NCBI GenBank assembly: GCA_014607495.2
Contig: CP053170.1
Coordinates: forward strand, 9,362,001-9,426,000
DNA length: 64,000 nt
Direction of reading: 5' to 3'
DNA from: Carposina sasakii
Taxonomy: Eukaryota; Arthropoda; Insecta; Lepidoptera; Carposinidae
Positions 44,711 through 55,476 of the stretch are shown here, one piece after another. The position numbers and the translations under genes are program-made. Every line of letters begins with the position of its first letter. Position 1 is the stretch's first letter. The notes beneath the pieces were generated by a model. The model did not search any database. It was not told the origin of the DNA and saw only the letters and a program-made list of their open reading frames with translations.

Positions 44711-45043
44711 TAAGTAAATAATTATTTTCCTACATTTGTACTTCGCGCTGTTATTGAATAAGTAATAACTGTGCCAATCGATATGGAACCTTAATTATAG
44801 TGTTTCAAGTTCTATTTGACGAGGCAAAGACCCTTTGTACGAGTATGGTTTTACGTAGGTCCACTTGTCAGCTGTCAGAGCAGCATTATAATATTCATAC
44901 TAGCGCCCATGTCTTCGTTTACATAAACTTTATAGCCAATGTATTATTCTTGATGTATAAGTTACATAGCTGCCAAGTTTCATCGAAATCTGTTGAGTAT
45001 ATTTTGCGTAAAAGACTAATTAACATCAAAAAACGATTAATTA

Positions 45044-45305
45044 CTTGATCGGGCGAAATTTATAGTGTCCAGTGTTTATGCCAGTTTTTTCATAGACGGA
45101 TATTAATTATTTCTCCTGAAAAAAATTGCTACACGCGTCTATGTGCATTGATGCAAAAAAACGCAGTCTGTTTACTCAACTTTGGACCCTAATATCTTGG
45201 GAACCAGACACTTCCCAGATATGCTTCCATGGAGAAAAATGATCGTGATGATGAGGAGATTTCGTAGTTTTCGTGAACGTTGACGACCAAAAAACACCCT
45301 GTATA
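45044..45305 (+). mobile_element. MITE, 'CAGGGTGTTTTTT' family, right part
   Basis: ACTTGATCGGGCGAAATTTA through GACGACCAAAAAACACCCTG; followed by a 'GCATGTCGTAAG' SINE-like fragment (45,310-45,420). Confidence 0.6.
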
Positions 45306-45488
45306 GACACACGTTTGTGTTTACAAAACGAGGTATCCAAAAATGCAGGATTACAAAAGGAGATCCTGTAATCACGTTTAGCATATCGCGGTCAGATGTA
45401 AAAGATTATTAAACCGTAACAGGTTGTTCGCTTATGGCATGAAAGTGGCTAAGCCCCTAAGTCCGTCGGTCAACTTTGCAGCTGCGCC

Positions 45489-45793
45489 CGTACGGGCGAT
45501 ACAATGAATTTGGTGAGAGCGAGATGTCTCACTTTTAACGTCAAATCCACAGAGCTAAGTAATAACTAGACAAAGCAAGTGTTTCTACTAGGTATGTAAA
45601 AAGGGATTGCAAACTACTTCTATCAGCCTTAATTCATTCAGTCCAGGCTCGAGAACGAGTGTCTATTCTTATTCTTTAGTCAATTTTTTACATGCAAAGT
45701 ACATACACTTAGTTTATCTAGTTATTAATAGCTCTGTAAATTTGACGTTTAAAAGTGAGACATCTCGCTCTGACCGAATTCATCATACGGGTG
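45489..45793. mobile_element. Fold-back element with ~75-bp inverted arms
   Basis: The left arm 45489-45570 (GAGAGCGAGATGTCTCACTT..) and right arm 45719-45793 (..AAGTGAGACATCTCGCTCTG) are long imperfect inverted repeats around a 150-bp spacer with no ORF. Confidence 0.6.
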
Positions 45794-46322
45794 CTGATGT
45801 ATTCTAGCCCTGCATCTGCACAGGTTAGGTTCAAGTGGTTTGATTGCAAGACCCATCAGTTAATCCAGGATAATGCATTTTATAATTATTATATTATACA
45901 TCACTTAGTTTATAGAGGTAAGCTTGCCATTGTACCTATGCACCCTATATCTATTCTTTTATCCTGTGATATTAATATTTTTTTTAATAATAATGATAAT
46001 AATCACATAAGTGGATAACCTAAAAGCATGTTAAAAGTAGCTGTTATAAATAAAACCACGGATAATCTAAAACTAGTCAGGTGAAAACGCCTTGAGCTTC
46101 CAAATAGCAATTATTTTACCCGTTGTAAGTATAGTATGCTTAAAACCTAAAACATGCAACGTTAACCGCCATGAAGAAAAAGTTAAAAGGAGGCGACTTA
46201 AAGCTTTAGTTTTCTTGTGTAGCGTTGCCGTCACATAGCGGCAGTACGTAAAGAAAAATGCGATCACTGCACGGTACTGCTTTCCTAGGAAACGAAAGAG
46301 ATTACTGCGCAGCTTGGTCTTC

Positions 46323-46487
46323 ATTGGACGCCCGCGACTCCGTCCGCCTGGACTGCAGAAAAAAACAAATATATCCGGGATGAAAGTACCTTATGTCTTT
46401 CTCAGGCTCGAAACTACCTGTGTACTAAATTTCATTTAAATTGGTTCATTAGTTTTGTTACCTTCGTATTTATAATATTATGAGTGG
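46323..46487 (-). mobile_element. Helitron-like repeat, short copy
   Basis: TTGGACGCCCGCGACTCCGT start and TATTTATAATATTATGAG end. Confidence 0.5.
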
Positions 46488-46593
46488 TAAGGATTGAGTT
46501 ATCTTATATCAATAATATTATATTCATGTTTAATTTTAATATTAAGCATACCTATCTTCATTCTTCATACTTCACATTCATTAGTTACCTTAT

Positions 46594-46635
46594 AGCATAG
46601 AGGAATAGTTTTATTCCACTATGCTTATAGTCGCT
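46594..46635. repeat. Terminal pair of the 'CATAGAGGAATA' fold-back MITE
   Basis: TAGCATAGAGGAATAGTTTTATTCCACTATGCTTA is a compact palindrome made of the two ends of the family at 686-925 and 7750-7970, with no interior. Given here as positions; the arms are TAGCATAGAGGAATA and its complement. Confidence 0.5.
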
Positions 46636-46745
46636 TGTTAGGTCCCGCTGGGATTCTTAAATGATTTAAGTAATATGCATTTTTCTCAACGTTTCGAATA
46701 CTACTCATACGAATCATTTTTCTCCTGGGCTTAAAGGAGTTACAG

Positions 46746-48203
46746 GGTGCGTTTTTTTTGCATAAATGAATGAGAAAACTAACACAAACACTGGATGCTA
46801 TAAATTTCGCCCGATCAAGTACTTAATTTTCCTCTTTTTATTAACTTCAATTTCCAGCAATATTTCTGGTATAAACTTACTTTATTTGATTTATATGTCG
46901 CGCGGAAAGTCTCCAGGCCATGACGGCCTTAGCGTGGAACACTTGAGGTATGCGGGCCATCATTTGCCTCGAGTCCTCGCCATGTTGTACAATTTGTGTA
47001 TGGGACACTCATACTTACCTGCGAATATGATGAAAAACTGTAGTAGTACCAATTGTGAAAAACAAAACGGGGGACGTTAGTGATAAGTCTAACTATAGAC
47101 CTATCTCGTTAGCTACCGTTATAGCTAAGGTGTTTTCTGCTTGGCGCGCAACTAGATCGTTATCTAAGTCTACACGACAACCAATTCGGTTTCAGACCTG
47201 GACTCTCCACTGAAGCAGACTGTCAAGTACTATACTGAACGTGATACACCCGTATATGCCTGTTTCCTAGACCTTTCAAAGCATTTGACCTGGTTTGTTA
47301 TAATATTCTATGGCGAAAATTAGAACTATCAACGTTCCAACTGAAATTTGCAATATCTTTAAATATTGGTATTGCAATGTATGAGATAATGCATACTCTG
47401 AGCCATACAGGATGGATGAGGCAGGGGGGGGTGACCTCACCCAAGCTCTTCAACCTGTATGTAAACGCGCTGATCGGCGAGCTTGGCAGCCGCATCGGCT
47501 GTCACATTGACAGTATTCCTGTCAATAATATCAGCAATGCCGATGATATGGTGCTACTGAGCGCGTCGGCATGCGGCATAGTGAAACTATTAGGTATATG
47601 TGAGCAATATGCCCGAGAACATGGCCTGACTTACCGTAAAGAAAAGTGAATGTATGGTCTTTCATGCCGGAGGGGTAGCCGTATTCCACCTATTAGATTA
47701 CCAAGGGGACGCCCCTAAATTGGGTCAACAAATTTAAATATCTAGGTCATTACCTCGGACATGAAGGATGATGCAGACATGGAAAGAGAGCGTAGGGCGT
47801 TGTCTTCAGAGCGAACATGATAGCACGCAGGTTTGCGCGTTGTGGAGGTAAAATTACACTAAATTAAAATTTGGCTCATAAGTACAACGCCCTACGTAAC
47901 AATATAATAACGCGTTCCGGGTGTTGGTGGGGCTACCTCGGTTCAGCGCGTCAGGGATGTTTGCCGACGCTCGGATGGACTGTTTCTACACAGTGATGCG
48001 GAAAAGGTGCACATCTCTGATGCGCCGGGTCCGGGCTAGCCCCAACAGCATCCTCAATATGTTTGACAAAAGGTTTGACTGTGAGTTGCAACATTGTCAT
48101 GGTGCATCTACTCACAGCCAATCATAATCTGGTATAAACTTACTTTATTTGATTTATAGAGTGCGTACCTTTCGTTAAGGTGGCAACGAAAAAACATCCT
48201 GTA
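46746..48203 (-). mobile_element. 'CAGGGTGTTTTTT' MITE split by a LINE insertion
   Basis: 46,746-46,895 and 48,128-48,203 are two parts of one minus-orientation MITE (..ACACTGGATGCTATAAATTT.. and ..GTGGCAACGAAAAAACATCC). The 31 bp at 46865-46895 recur exactly at 48128-48158, flanking the LINE fragment. Confidence 0.75.
46896..48127 (+). pseudogene. Non-LTR retrotransposon reverse transcriptase, 5'-truncated and frameshifted
   Basis: RT motifs occur in order but in different frames: GKSPGHDGLSVEHLRYAG (about 46,905), NYRPISLATVIAKV (about 47,090), MRQGGVTSPKLFNLYVNALI (about 47,417), ISNADDMVLLSAS (about 47,533; the catalytic YADD is NADD), FKYLGHYLGH (about 47,735), LLGLPRFSASGMFADARMDC (about 47,920). 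Several stops and deletions make it dead. It is inserted in a MITE with a 31-bp target duplication. Probably of the Jockey/CR1 group; the clade call is uncertain. Confidence 0.78.
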
Positions 48204-48436
48204 TACCTAGATTGTCGTACCTCCTCATAATACTTCCTACAAGTCCTATCGCATTCATCGCAGAAGCAATTAGAACTGCATATTATGCACTGCATAAGTT
48301 GCATGTTTCTTGTGAAAGTACGTGTTAAATGCAAAAAGCCGAGAAAGCCCACGATCGATTTTTCGTGCACTAAATACTTAATCCTAGATTTAAAGTTATC
48401 TGCTGATGTTTAACTAGCACATCTAGGTATACATCA

Positions 48437-48606
48437 TCATCATCATCAGCCTATTGCAGTCCACTGCTGGACGTAGGCCTCCCCCGGGGCACGCCACAAG
48501 ACTGCCATGGGGGGTATTTGCCCATAGTCACCACGCTGGGCAGGCGGGTTGGTGACCGCAGTTTGTATTTTGGACTATGTTGTCAACACGGGAGGCGCGT
48601 CTGCCC
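48437..48606 (-). repeat. RTE-tail SINE, partial
   Basis: CATCAGCCTATTGCAGTCCA..CTATGTTGTCAACACGGGAG. Confidence 0.65.
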
Positions 48607-48729
48607 AATATAATAATATATATACATACATACATATTATAAAATTCTTAATCCCGTATTAAGGCGCATTGTAAGGTCTTTGCTTTATCCTGAATGATCA
48701 ACGCACAGCCAAATCGTTGATTTTATCCT

Positions 48730-49325
48730 ACTAATATTTATTTATGTATTACATATAATAAAATTGTAACGGATCGATGTTTGTGCACGCTAATCTCAGA
48801 AACGGCTCAACCGATTTCGATGCAGTTTTCAGGAATATTTTGTGACGGGTCCCACTTAACATATAGGCTACTTTTTATCCCGGGAAAATATTTTTATCCC
48901 GGAATATCGACATTTTCTTTGTTCTGCAGTCCACGCGGACGGAGTCGCGGGCATCCACTAGTAATAATCATAAAGTTTATAAACGCGAAAGTTTGTAAGT
49001 ATGGATGGATAGATGGATGAATGGATAGATTTTATTTATTTATTTTTATTTATTTATTTATATCTTAGGAAGATATACAGACTACTTAAGTACAGTAAAA
49101 TGCAACAATAGACAGTACAATGCCATTAAGCTGTCTCCGCCAATAGATGATATTACTCTTTCAGGTAGAAGCGGCTGGGGCGATTTTAATAAAATTTGGT
49201 ACCTATGGAGTTAGCTGACACCCTGGATTAACATATGGGCAACTTGTTATCCCGTGAAAATATTTTTATCCCTTTTTTATTTTTTTTTTATTATAATGGA
49301 TAATTTTGACATTTTATTTTTTCTG
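48730..49325 (+). mobile_element. Two adjacent Helitron-like repeats
   Basis: The first, 48,730-48,961, is full length (..GTCGCGGGCATCCACTAGT). The second starts at once with AAACGCGAAAGTTTGTAAG (48,973) and is interrupted by AT-rich sequence (49,025-49,150) before its core AGCTGACACCCTGGATTAAC. Confidence 0.55.
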
Positions 49326-49670
49326 CTAGTATTCTATATTTCTACCTTGTTTTGTTTCATAGCTGCTATTGTATCTGTGTATGTATTATCTTCAAATAAC
49401 ACCTACTCTACTATTCAATTATACATAATTTAAGAAGATATTAAATGGGTCAGTCCAATGATTCGGTGTAAAAGAGGACAGAACATCATTAATATTGATC
49501 CCAATCTAAAAGCGAATAAATTAATGAATTCAGCCGTAAACACTGTTCGATAAAAAACAGGACACACTATCCTATTCACACCCCTGTTAATTACCGCATG
49601 CGCGAGGGAGATGAATATTGATGAATCAAATGAAGATACCTATGTAGACAGACTTTTAAATTGTAGGTCG

Positions 49671-49779
49671 ATTCTGCCGACCGTTACACTTAAATCTAAA
49701 CTTATTAGTCATGTCTGTCCTTCTCCATCCTGAGACAAAAAGGCACAGATAGGACTAACTTTAAGTGTGATGGTCAGAT
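49671..49779 (+). mobile_element. 109-bp MITE, 'ATTCTGACCGTCACAC' ends
   Basis: ATTCTGCCGACCGTTACACTT and AAGTGTGATGGTCAGAT are inverted ends; larger relative at 51795-52066. Confidence 0.55.
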
Positions 49780-49799
49780 TTGTCCTTTCTCTACTGGAA

Positions 49800-50880
49800 A
49801 AATTTAGTATTTACCTAAGTACCTACCTATGTAATTGTAAAAAAATTCTAGTCAGTCTAGGTGAGTCACTTTATTTGATGATAAAAATACTATTTACAAC
49901 GAGTGTTACAAATTAACTGGTATGCCTTGTCTGATCCATTACCAACTTATTCGTACGAATTTTTATAAATATTGAAATATCTATAATAGTTTCCCCTTTC
50001 ATCCGAAGAGTAGATGGCATGCCCTATTCATTCGCATGTTTTAAAAGTCGTTAAATTAAACTTAGTACGGTTGACTAATCCAATTAAAACTAATATACTC
50101 AGATCAAGTAAATACTTGATCTGAGCAAATATAATTTAGTTGTAATGTGGTAAAATATTTATCAAGTTCGATCTGTAACAAATTAGAAATTAAATCGTTT
50201 CATTCTACCTTACGGCCTCTTTACACAAAATCCCGGGAGTTCCCTAGACTTTTGCTTTGGGGATTTCCCGTAGAGTAGAAAAGGTCTTCTCAAAAAACAA
50301 AAACGTATTTTTAGTGCCGTTTCTAAGGTAGGTACTTGTCAGAACATCGCGTGACTACTACATTATTTAGGCGTTGGGTATATCGCTGGCTTACTTACTT
50401 GCTCTTTACTTAGTACGGTTCAGTTTTGTGACACAGTATAAGAAAATTGCAGTAACGGTATAATTTTACAAATAATGTGCTCTCACATTTTTTGTAAAAA
50501 GCCTAACTCGCATTAAGTTATTGTGCCATAATAATTCAGCTCATCTGCTATCTCGTACTGCTATTAATGAGGATGACCCAACCCAATTATTATTAAGTAT
50601 TTTTGAAGGTAAAAAGCGTTCCCCCGACGCGACAAAATTGAATCAAAAATTTCATACGTACGGTCAATAGCAGGCCAAGATAACCATTTGCAGTTCAAAA
50701 TTAGCGGTTATGCCTCCGACATAAAGGTGGCACAAAGTCCCGAGTAGATAGTCTAGCCATGCTTTAGTTGGTACTTACGTAGTGTTAAAAGTTATTTTTT
50801 GCTTTTTATATGGTTTAGCATTTTAAACCTTTTGTAATAATAATTGCGTACTTTTTTTGGGTCGGGGGTTTTTAAATTTA
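49800..50880. other. AT-rich intergenic DNA
   Basis: No gene or repeat recognised apart from short inverted motifs near 50,100 (GATCAAGTAAATACTTGATC). Confidence 0.4.
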
Positions 50881-50890
50881 ATCCAAACGT

Positions 50891-50986
50891 CAGATAGCCT
50901 ATCAGAAGAATAAAGTTGATGCCGTCTTTCTCTAAAAATTAATTGTGATAGAGACAGTATCAACTTTATTTTTCTGATAGGCTAGC
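50891..50986. mobile_element. 96-bp fold-back MITE
   Basis: CAGATAGCCTATCAGAAGAA..GTTGATGCC pairs with ..GTATCAACTTTATTTTTCTG..AGGCTAG. Diverged relatives appear in gene 2 exon 1/intron 1 DNA (11,354-11,400) and at 62,044-62,172. Confidence 0.55.
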
Positions 50987-51007
50987 CCTCAATCACTCAA
51001 CCATTAG

Positions 51008-51394
51008 GGTGTTTTTTCGTAGCCACCATTTACGAAGGATACGTACTCTTTAGATCAAATAAACTAAGTTTATGCAAAAAAAAATTCTGGGAAGGCAAAT
51101 GATCTTTATTTTAAAAAAATCATTACTTGATCGAGCGGAATTTATAGTGTCCAGTGTTTGTGTTAGTTTTTTTAAACTTAACCAGGTTTTAATAATTTTT
51201 TGGGAAAAAATCTTGTTACACGCGTCTTGCATTTATGTAAAAAAAAGCAGTATAAGTATTTACTCAACATTGGATTCTAATATCTTGGGAACTAGACACT
51301 TCCCAGGTATGATTCTATGGAGAAAAATGGTCGTGGTAATGTGGAGATTCCGTGGTATTCGGGAACGTTGACGACCAAAAAGACATCCTCTATA
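51008..51394 (+). mobile_element. MITE, 'CAGGGTGTTTTTT' family, full length
   Basis: GGGTGTTTTTTCGTAGCCAC and TTGACGACCAAAAAGACATC ends with the usual core. Confidence 0.65.
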
Positions 51395-51794
51395 TAACTC
51401 TTATGGCAAAGAAAACAAACATCACTCATCTATGCACTCATCCGAGTGCAATTAGTGGAAAAGGTCTAGGAATACAAGCGTTACCTAAAATCAAGAAACC
51501 AATATGTTCGTTCATTTTTCTGGAGAATTCTAAAAAAGTTGTATCACTGACTCCATGAATTGTGTACACACTAAGTAGTTCGTGGTTAAAACTTTAAAGT
51601 TCCTTACATGGGCTGTAAACTAGGGCTTAAAGCAGGTGCTATAGCATTTTATGCCTGGTATTACATGACCAATGCCCACACTTTTTCTTTAAAGCTTTCT
51701 TGGAAATAGATTTATGTACCTAGTGGACTATAAAAAATGTTTTTTATTCTATTTTAATATAGGTATTGTTTAGTTATAATTATGTATTGTGATA

Positions 51795-52066
51795 GATTCT
51801 GACCGTCACACGAAAACCTAAACTTAAGATTAGTCCTACCTGTCTATTCTATTCTTTCTTTATTGTACACAGACATTTTATATGGAAAAAAATTTTACAT
51901 TGACAATGTACAAAGGCGTGCTTATCCCTATAAGAGATTTCTTCCAGCAAACCACTTGTGATAGCGAAAGTTACTGTCCCTTTCTGTCTCAACCATTTAT
52001 CTTAAGTATGGAGAGGACAGACCGGACTACTAAATTTAGTTTACGTTTAAGTGTGACGGTCAGAAT
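51795..52066. mobile_element. 272-bp MITE, 'ATTCTGACCGTCACAC' ends, carrying a LINE-tail piece
   Basis: ATTCTGACCGTCACACG and GTGTGACGGTCAGAAT are inverted ends. The interior (51,900-51,950) contains GTACAAAGGCGTGCTTATCC, the complement of a LINE 3' UTR end. Confidence 0.55.
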
Positions 52067-52202
52067 TGACCTAATATTGTTCTAAAATAATAGGTGCATA
52101 ATAAAATAGATCGCTAATGTGAATTTTGTATGGCATTTGCAATGTATTTGTACAATTATGGCTATCGCATTGGTACCGCTAAGCTACTTATCTTAAGATC
52201 AT

Positions 52203-52461
52203 CATCATCATCAGCCTATTGCAGTCCACTGCTGGACGTGGGCCTCCCCCAGGACACGCCACAAGACTGCCATGGGGGGTATTTGCCCATAGTCACCACG
52301 CTGGGCAGACGGGTTGGTGACCGCAGTTTATATTTGGACTATGTTGTCAACACGAGAGGCGCTGCTGCCCACCTCCCGGAAACCCTTAATCGCCTTGTAC
52401 GATACCCACGGGCAGATATGGGGTGGTACAAATTCTACTTTGCCGGCACCACGCGGCCATT
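52203..52461 (-). repeat. RTE-tail SINE, full length
   Basis: CAGCCTATTGCAGTCCACTG..GGTACAAATTCTACTTTGCC..ACCACGCGGCC. Confidence 0.7.
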
Positions 52462-52545
52462 TTAAGATACCGAACATGACAAAGGTATACTTATATACTC
52501 ACACTCTCATTTAAGATATAAAATTTTCGCTTCGCACCTCAGTAT

Positions 52546-52985
52546 TTGAGGCAGAGATTTGAATATCTTTTCTCTAGGGATAGGCCATTTACAGTTGCGA
52601 CTGCATCGCTATTAGCAACTCCCCGGCATAACTCTGGTGCTTACGGCTTTTCCTTTTCGGTGCATGCAGTCAAACTCTGGAACGATTTGCCACACTCGAT
52701 CAGAGATTGCAGGACGGTTGAGACGTTCAAAAATAAGTTAAGGGGTCACTTTCTTGCACGGGCTGACTGATCGGTTTCAATTTTGCTGAATTTTTGCTAA
52801 TCCTTTTGATTTTTTTTTTCCTAGCCTGTCTTGTGTGCGTAACATGTAGGTACTTTTATTATTTGATTTGTATGAAATGTTTTAATTTTGTACACATTAC
52901 CTTTAGTATTGGTCTCACTTTCCTTTCTAGTATGCTGGAAGAAATCTCTTGCAGAGATAAGCACACCTTTGTATACATATAGAAT
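52546..52985 (+). pseudogene. Non-LTR retrotransposon 3' end (last ~75 codons plus 3' UTR)
   Basis: The open frame 52546-52770 ends with LATPRHNSGAYG, VKLWNDLPHSIRD and TFKNKLRGHF, the signature C-terminus of many insect LINE ORFs. The following 200 bp ends GAAATCTCTTGCAGAGATAA..CACACCTTTGTATAC, a LINE 3' UTR motif whose complement also occurs at 25.46 and 51.9 kb. Confidence 0.65.
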
Positions 52986-53049
52986 AAGATAGAACATAGG
53001 TCAGATAGTTTTACCTACATCTTGGTCACTTGGTTACTTCTATGCTGCA

Positions 53050-53270
53050 CTGGGAGTGAAAAAAAAACGTACAGCTGCTTCTCCTCCCGGGCATACTGTA
53101 CAAGTCAGTAGAGGGACAAAAGAGTCTTAGTGTTTTTTAGGCGATGAGTTGACCACTTGTCAGTACTAATCGAACTTGTACATCTCAACTATACCCTCAA
53201 AATTGGTCGGAAGTGGGACCATGTGGTTCTATCGGACCTTGGTGCTCTGCCTATCCCGTAAGGGATAAAT
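53050..53270. repeat. Diverged SINE-like repeat
   Basis: CAGCTGCTTCTCCTCCCGGGCAT..AGTCTTAGTG..CGATGAGTTGACCACTTGTC fits the 'GCATGTCGTAAG' family at low identity. Confidence 0.35.
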
Positions 53271-53867
53271 ATGTGATTATATTTATGTATGTATGGTTAA
53301 GAGACAGCATCACCCTTATGCTTAAGATGCTTAAGATAGGCTATAATAATAATAATAAGAAAAAGTGTTAAATAAAGGGAATAATAATAATAATATTTAT
53401 TTCAGACACATGATCCATACAATATAATAGATAATTTAAAATAAACATGTAATACTACACACACACAACTAATCAAATCACATAGTGTGAATGACGGCCG
53501 ACCGCAAAAAAAAGATCCCCAGCTCGCAACGTACCCAACCTCGAGATCCCGCAACGCGACCGGCCGCCATTCCCATGCTATCTGACCGTTGGAAATAATT
53601 TCTCTTTACCTAAATCTTTACCAATTAAACTTTAAGCAAAATTTATTCGCACTCATACTCGTAATAAGCAGTGCTATTATCCGGATAAGCTTTTCATTCA
53701 AATAGTCATATTATTTTAAGACCATTGTTTTAGCTGCTATTATTCCATTTCCACTGTAAGTAACTACACAAAGGCTGCATTAATGCAGAGAGGAATGCCA
53801 AATAACCATCGCGAGCTAGCTTTGAATTTTTCTACTAATCCTTCTGTAGCGTTTAGTAGAGTCTGTA

Positions 53868-54092
53868 GAGTTTGTAGCACCCCTACCAGCCCGTTGGTAT
53901 CGTACGAGGCGATTAAAGGTTTCCGGGCAGCAGCGCCTCCCGTACTGACAACATAGTCCGACAATCACACTTCGGTCACCAACCCGCCTGCTCAGCGTGG
54001 TGACTATGGGCAAAACCCCCCTGTGGCAGTAGCCTTGTGGCGTGCCCTAGGGGGGGGGGCTTCGTCCAGCAGTAGACTGCAATAGGCTGAAG
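53868..54092 (+). repeat. RTE-tail SINE
   Basis: GTATCGTACGAGGCGATTAA..CGTCCAGCAGTAGACTGCAA then GGCTGAAGAAGAA. Confidence 0.6.
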
Positions 54093-54124
54093 AAGAATCC
54101 TTCTGTATGCACATACATACATAC

Positions 54125-54315
54125 ATATACACACGGCTGTGTTTCCGATATGGGGTAGCCAGGACGCAGGATCATCAAGGAGATCCAGGGACCGATGTAA
54201 ATAACCACTGACAGGTTGCTAACTTTACCTGAGAGAATGCCCCAGTTCCTTAGTCGACTCTTACGACATGCACGGAAGGAGATGCAGCTGATGTGTTCTT
54301 GTGAAATTCAAGGAA
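54125..54315 (+). repeat. SINE-like repeat, 'GCATGTCGTAAG' family
   Basis: CACGGCTGTGTTTCCGATAT, TTAGTCGACTCTTACGACAT and GGAGATGCAGCTGATGTGTT; gives the clearest left end of the family. Confidence 0.6.
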
Positions 54316-55291
54316 ATTCTCACAATAGATACGATTATAAATCACTCACTGATTGCAGCATCTCTTTTTTATCCTGCCTTCATTCGAAACAAACTAATAT
54401 AAATCCAGCGTGCGGAATAACGAACAAAAAAAGCAGCCCTACATTAGTGAAGCACCAATATCGATGTCCATTTATCGATATTATAGACAAACTTTGGACG
54501 CAAGCTAATAATGTTAGGAACTTTACACCTCCAGAGATCGGGCACGTACATAATTTATGGATTTCCTTTAGACCGTTGGGAAAACCGCGGGTCAATTTCT
54601 AGATGTGAATAATATTATTGATGTTATGTTTTGGTATTATATGATTGGATTATGAAGTGCTTTGGGTAATCATTTTAAATGTTTTTTAAAGGATACACTA
54701 ACGTTATCTCACTAGCTACTATACTTTCTTCCGAATCTTTATTGTGAACAAAGTTTATTCGAGTAGTTTGTTACCTAAGGTTTTTTTACGCTTAATATTA
54801 CAATCATATAGAATAAGAACTGTACCTAATTTCTATTTTAAGCATTAATTTTCTAGAAACACTGTAATTTACAACTTATCAATATGTATATCTAATTATG
54901 TAGGGGAGAGCCTTGTACCTTGGGACGCCTTGTACCTTGGGACAAGCTCAAAAGTTTGGTGTTATTGCATTGATAAATTACTGGTAGTGCCATCTAGTAT
55001 CTCCTTGAGTATAACCTTCGGTACGCATGTACTGAAGTCGGCCATTTTGACTCGTGTCGTCATTGAGGTTAAAGGTCGTGTTTTGTAGGTGCATTTTTTT
55101 TTTATAATCAGTTTAAATCTTCGTTGTTCTTCAAATATTTCAACGTAAGTGATTGCGCTTAAATTTAATTAATTTGAATACTCATTTACAACTATTTATT
55201 TTTGTAGAAATCAATATAAATAAGTATATTTAATTTTACGTGTATTTTATTACAATTGCAGATATTTGTACCTTGGGACGGCTTAATTTTT

Positions 55292-55316
55292 GTACTTTGG
55301 GACTGTCCCAAGGTAC
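55292..55316. promoter_or_regulatory. 25-bp palindrome of the 12-bp transposon motif
   Basis: GTACTTTGGGAC and GTCCCAAGGTAC face each other across one T, 75 bp upstream of the MPRT start. As the best inverted pair among the subterminal repeats it is a candidate transposase-binding or autoregulatory site. Confidence 0.45.
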
Positions 55317-55390
55317 AGCCCAACATGTTTCTTTTTTTAGTTAATCGATACTCGGTAGTACTTCGACTTTATGTATTTATAACGTTTCAG

Positions 55391-55476
55391 ATGCCGCGAA
55401 CAAAAATAATATTATCCGGTTAAAACTAAATAAGGAAAATGTCAACAATGCAGTTAAGGCAGTTATTGAAAAACGT
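55391..55476 (+). pseudogene. Out-of-frame N-terminal part of the transposase
   Basis: ATGCCGCGAACAAAA (MPRTK), after an acceptor-like TTTCAG, begins like other pogo/Tigger transposases but meets a stop after 10 codons. The next frame gives KENVNNAVKAVIEKR and joins the main ORF. One missing or two extra bases between 55391 and 55432 would explain it. Confidence 0.55.

Noticed and set aside
54216..54602. 128-codon plus-strand ORF with several Cys
   Set aside because: Its first third is the 'GCATGTCGTAAG' SINE-like repeat and the rest shows no signal peptide, domain or splice support.
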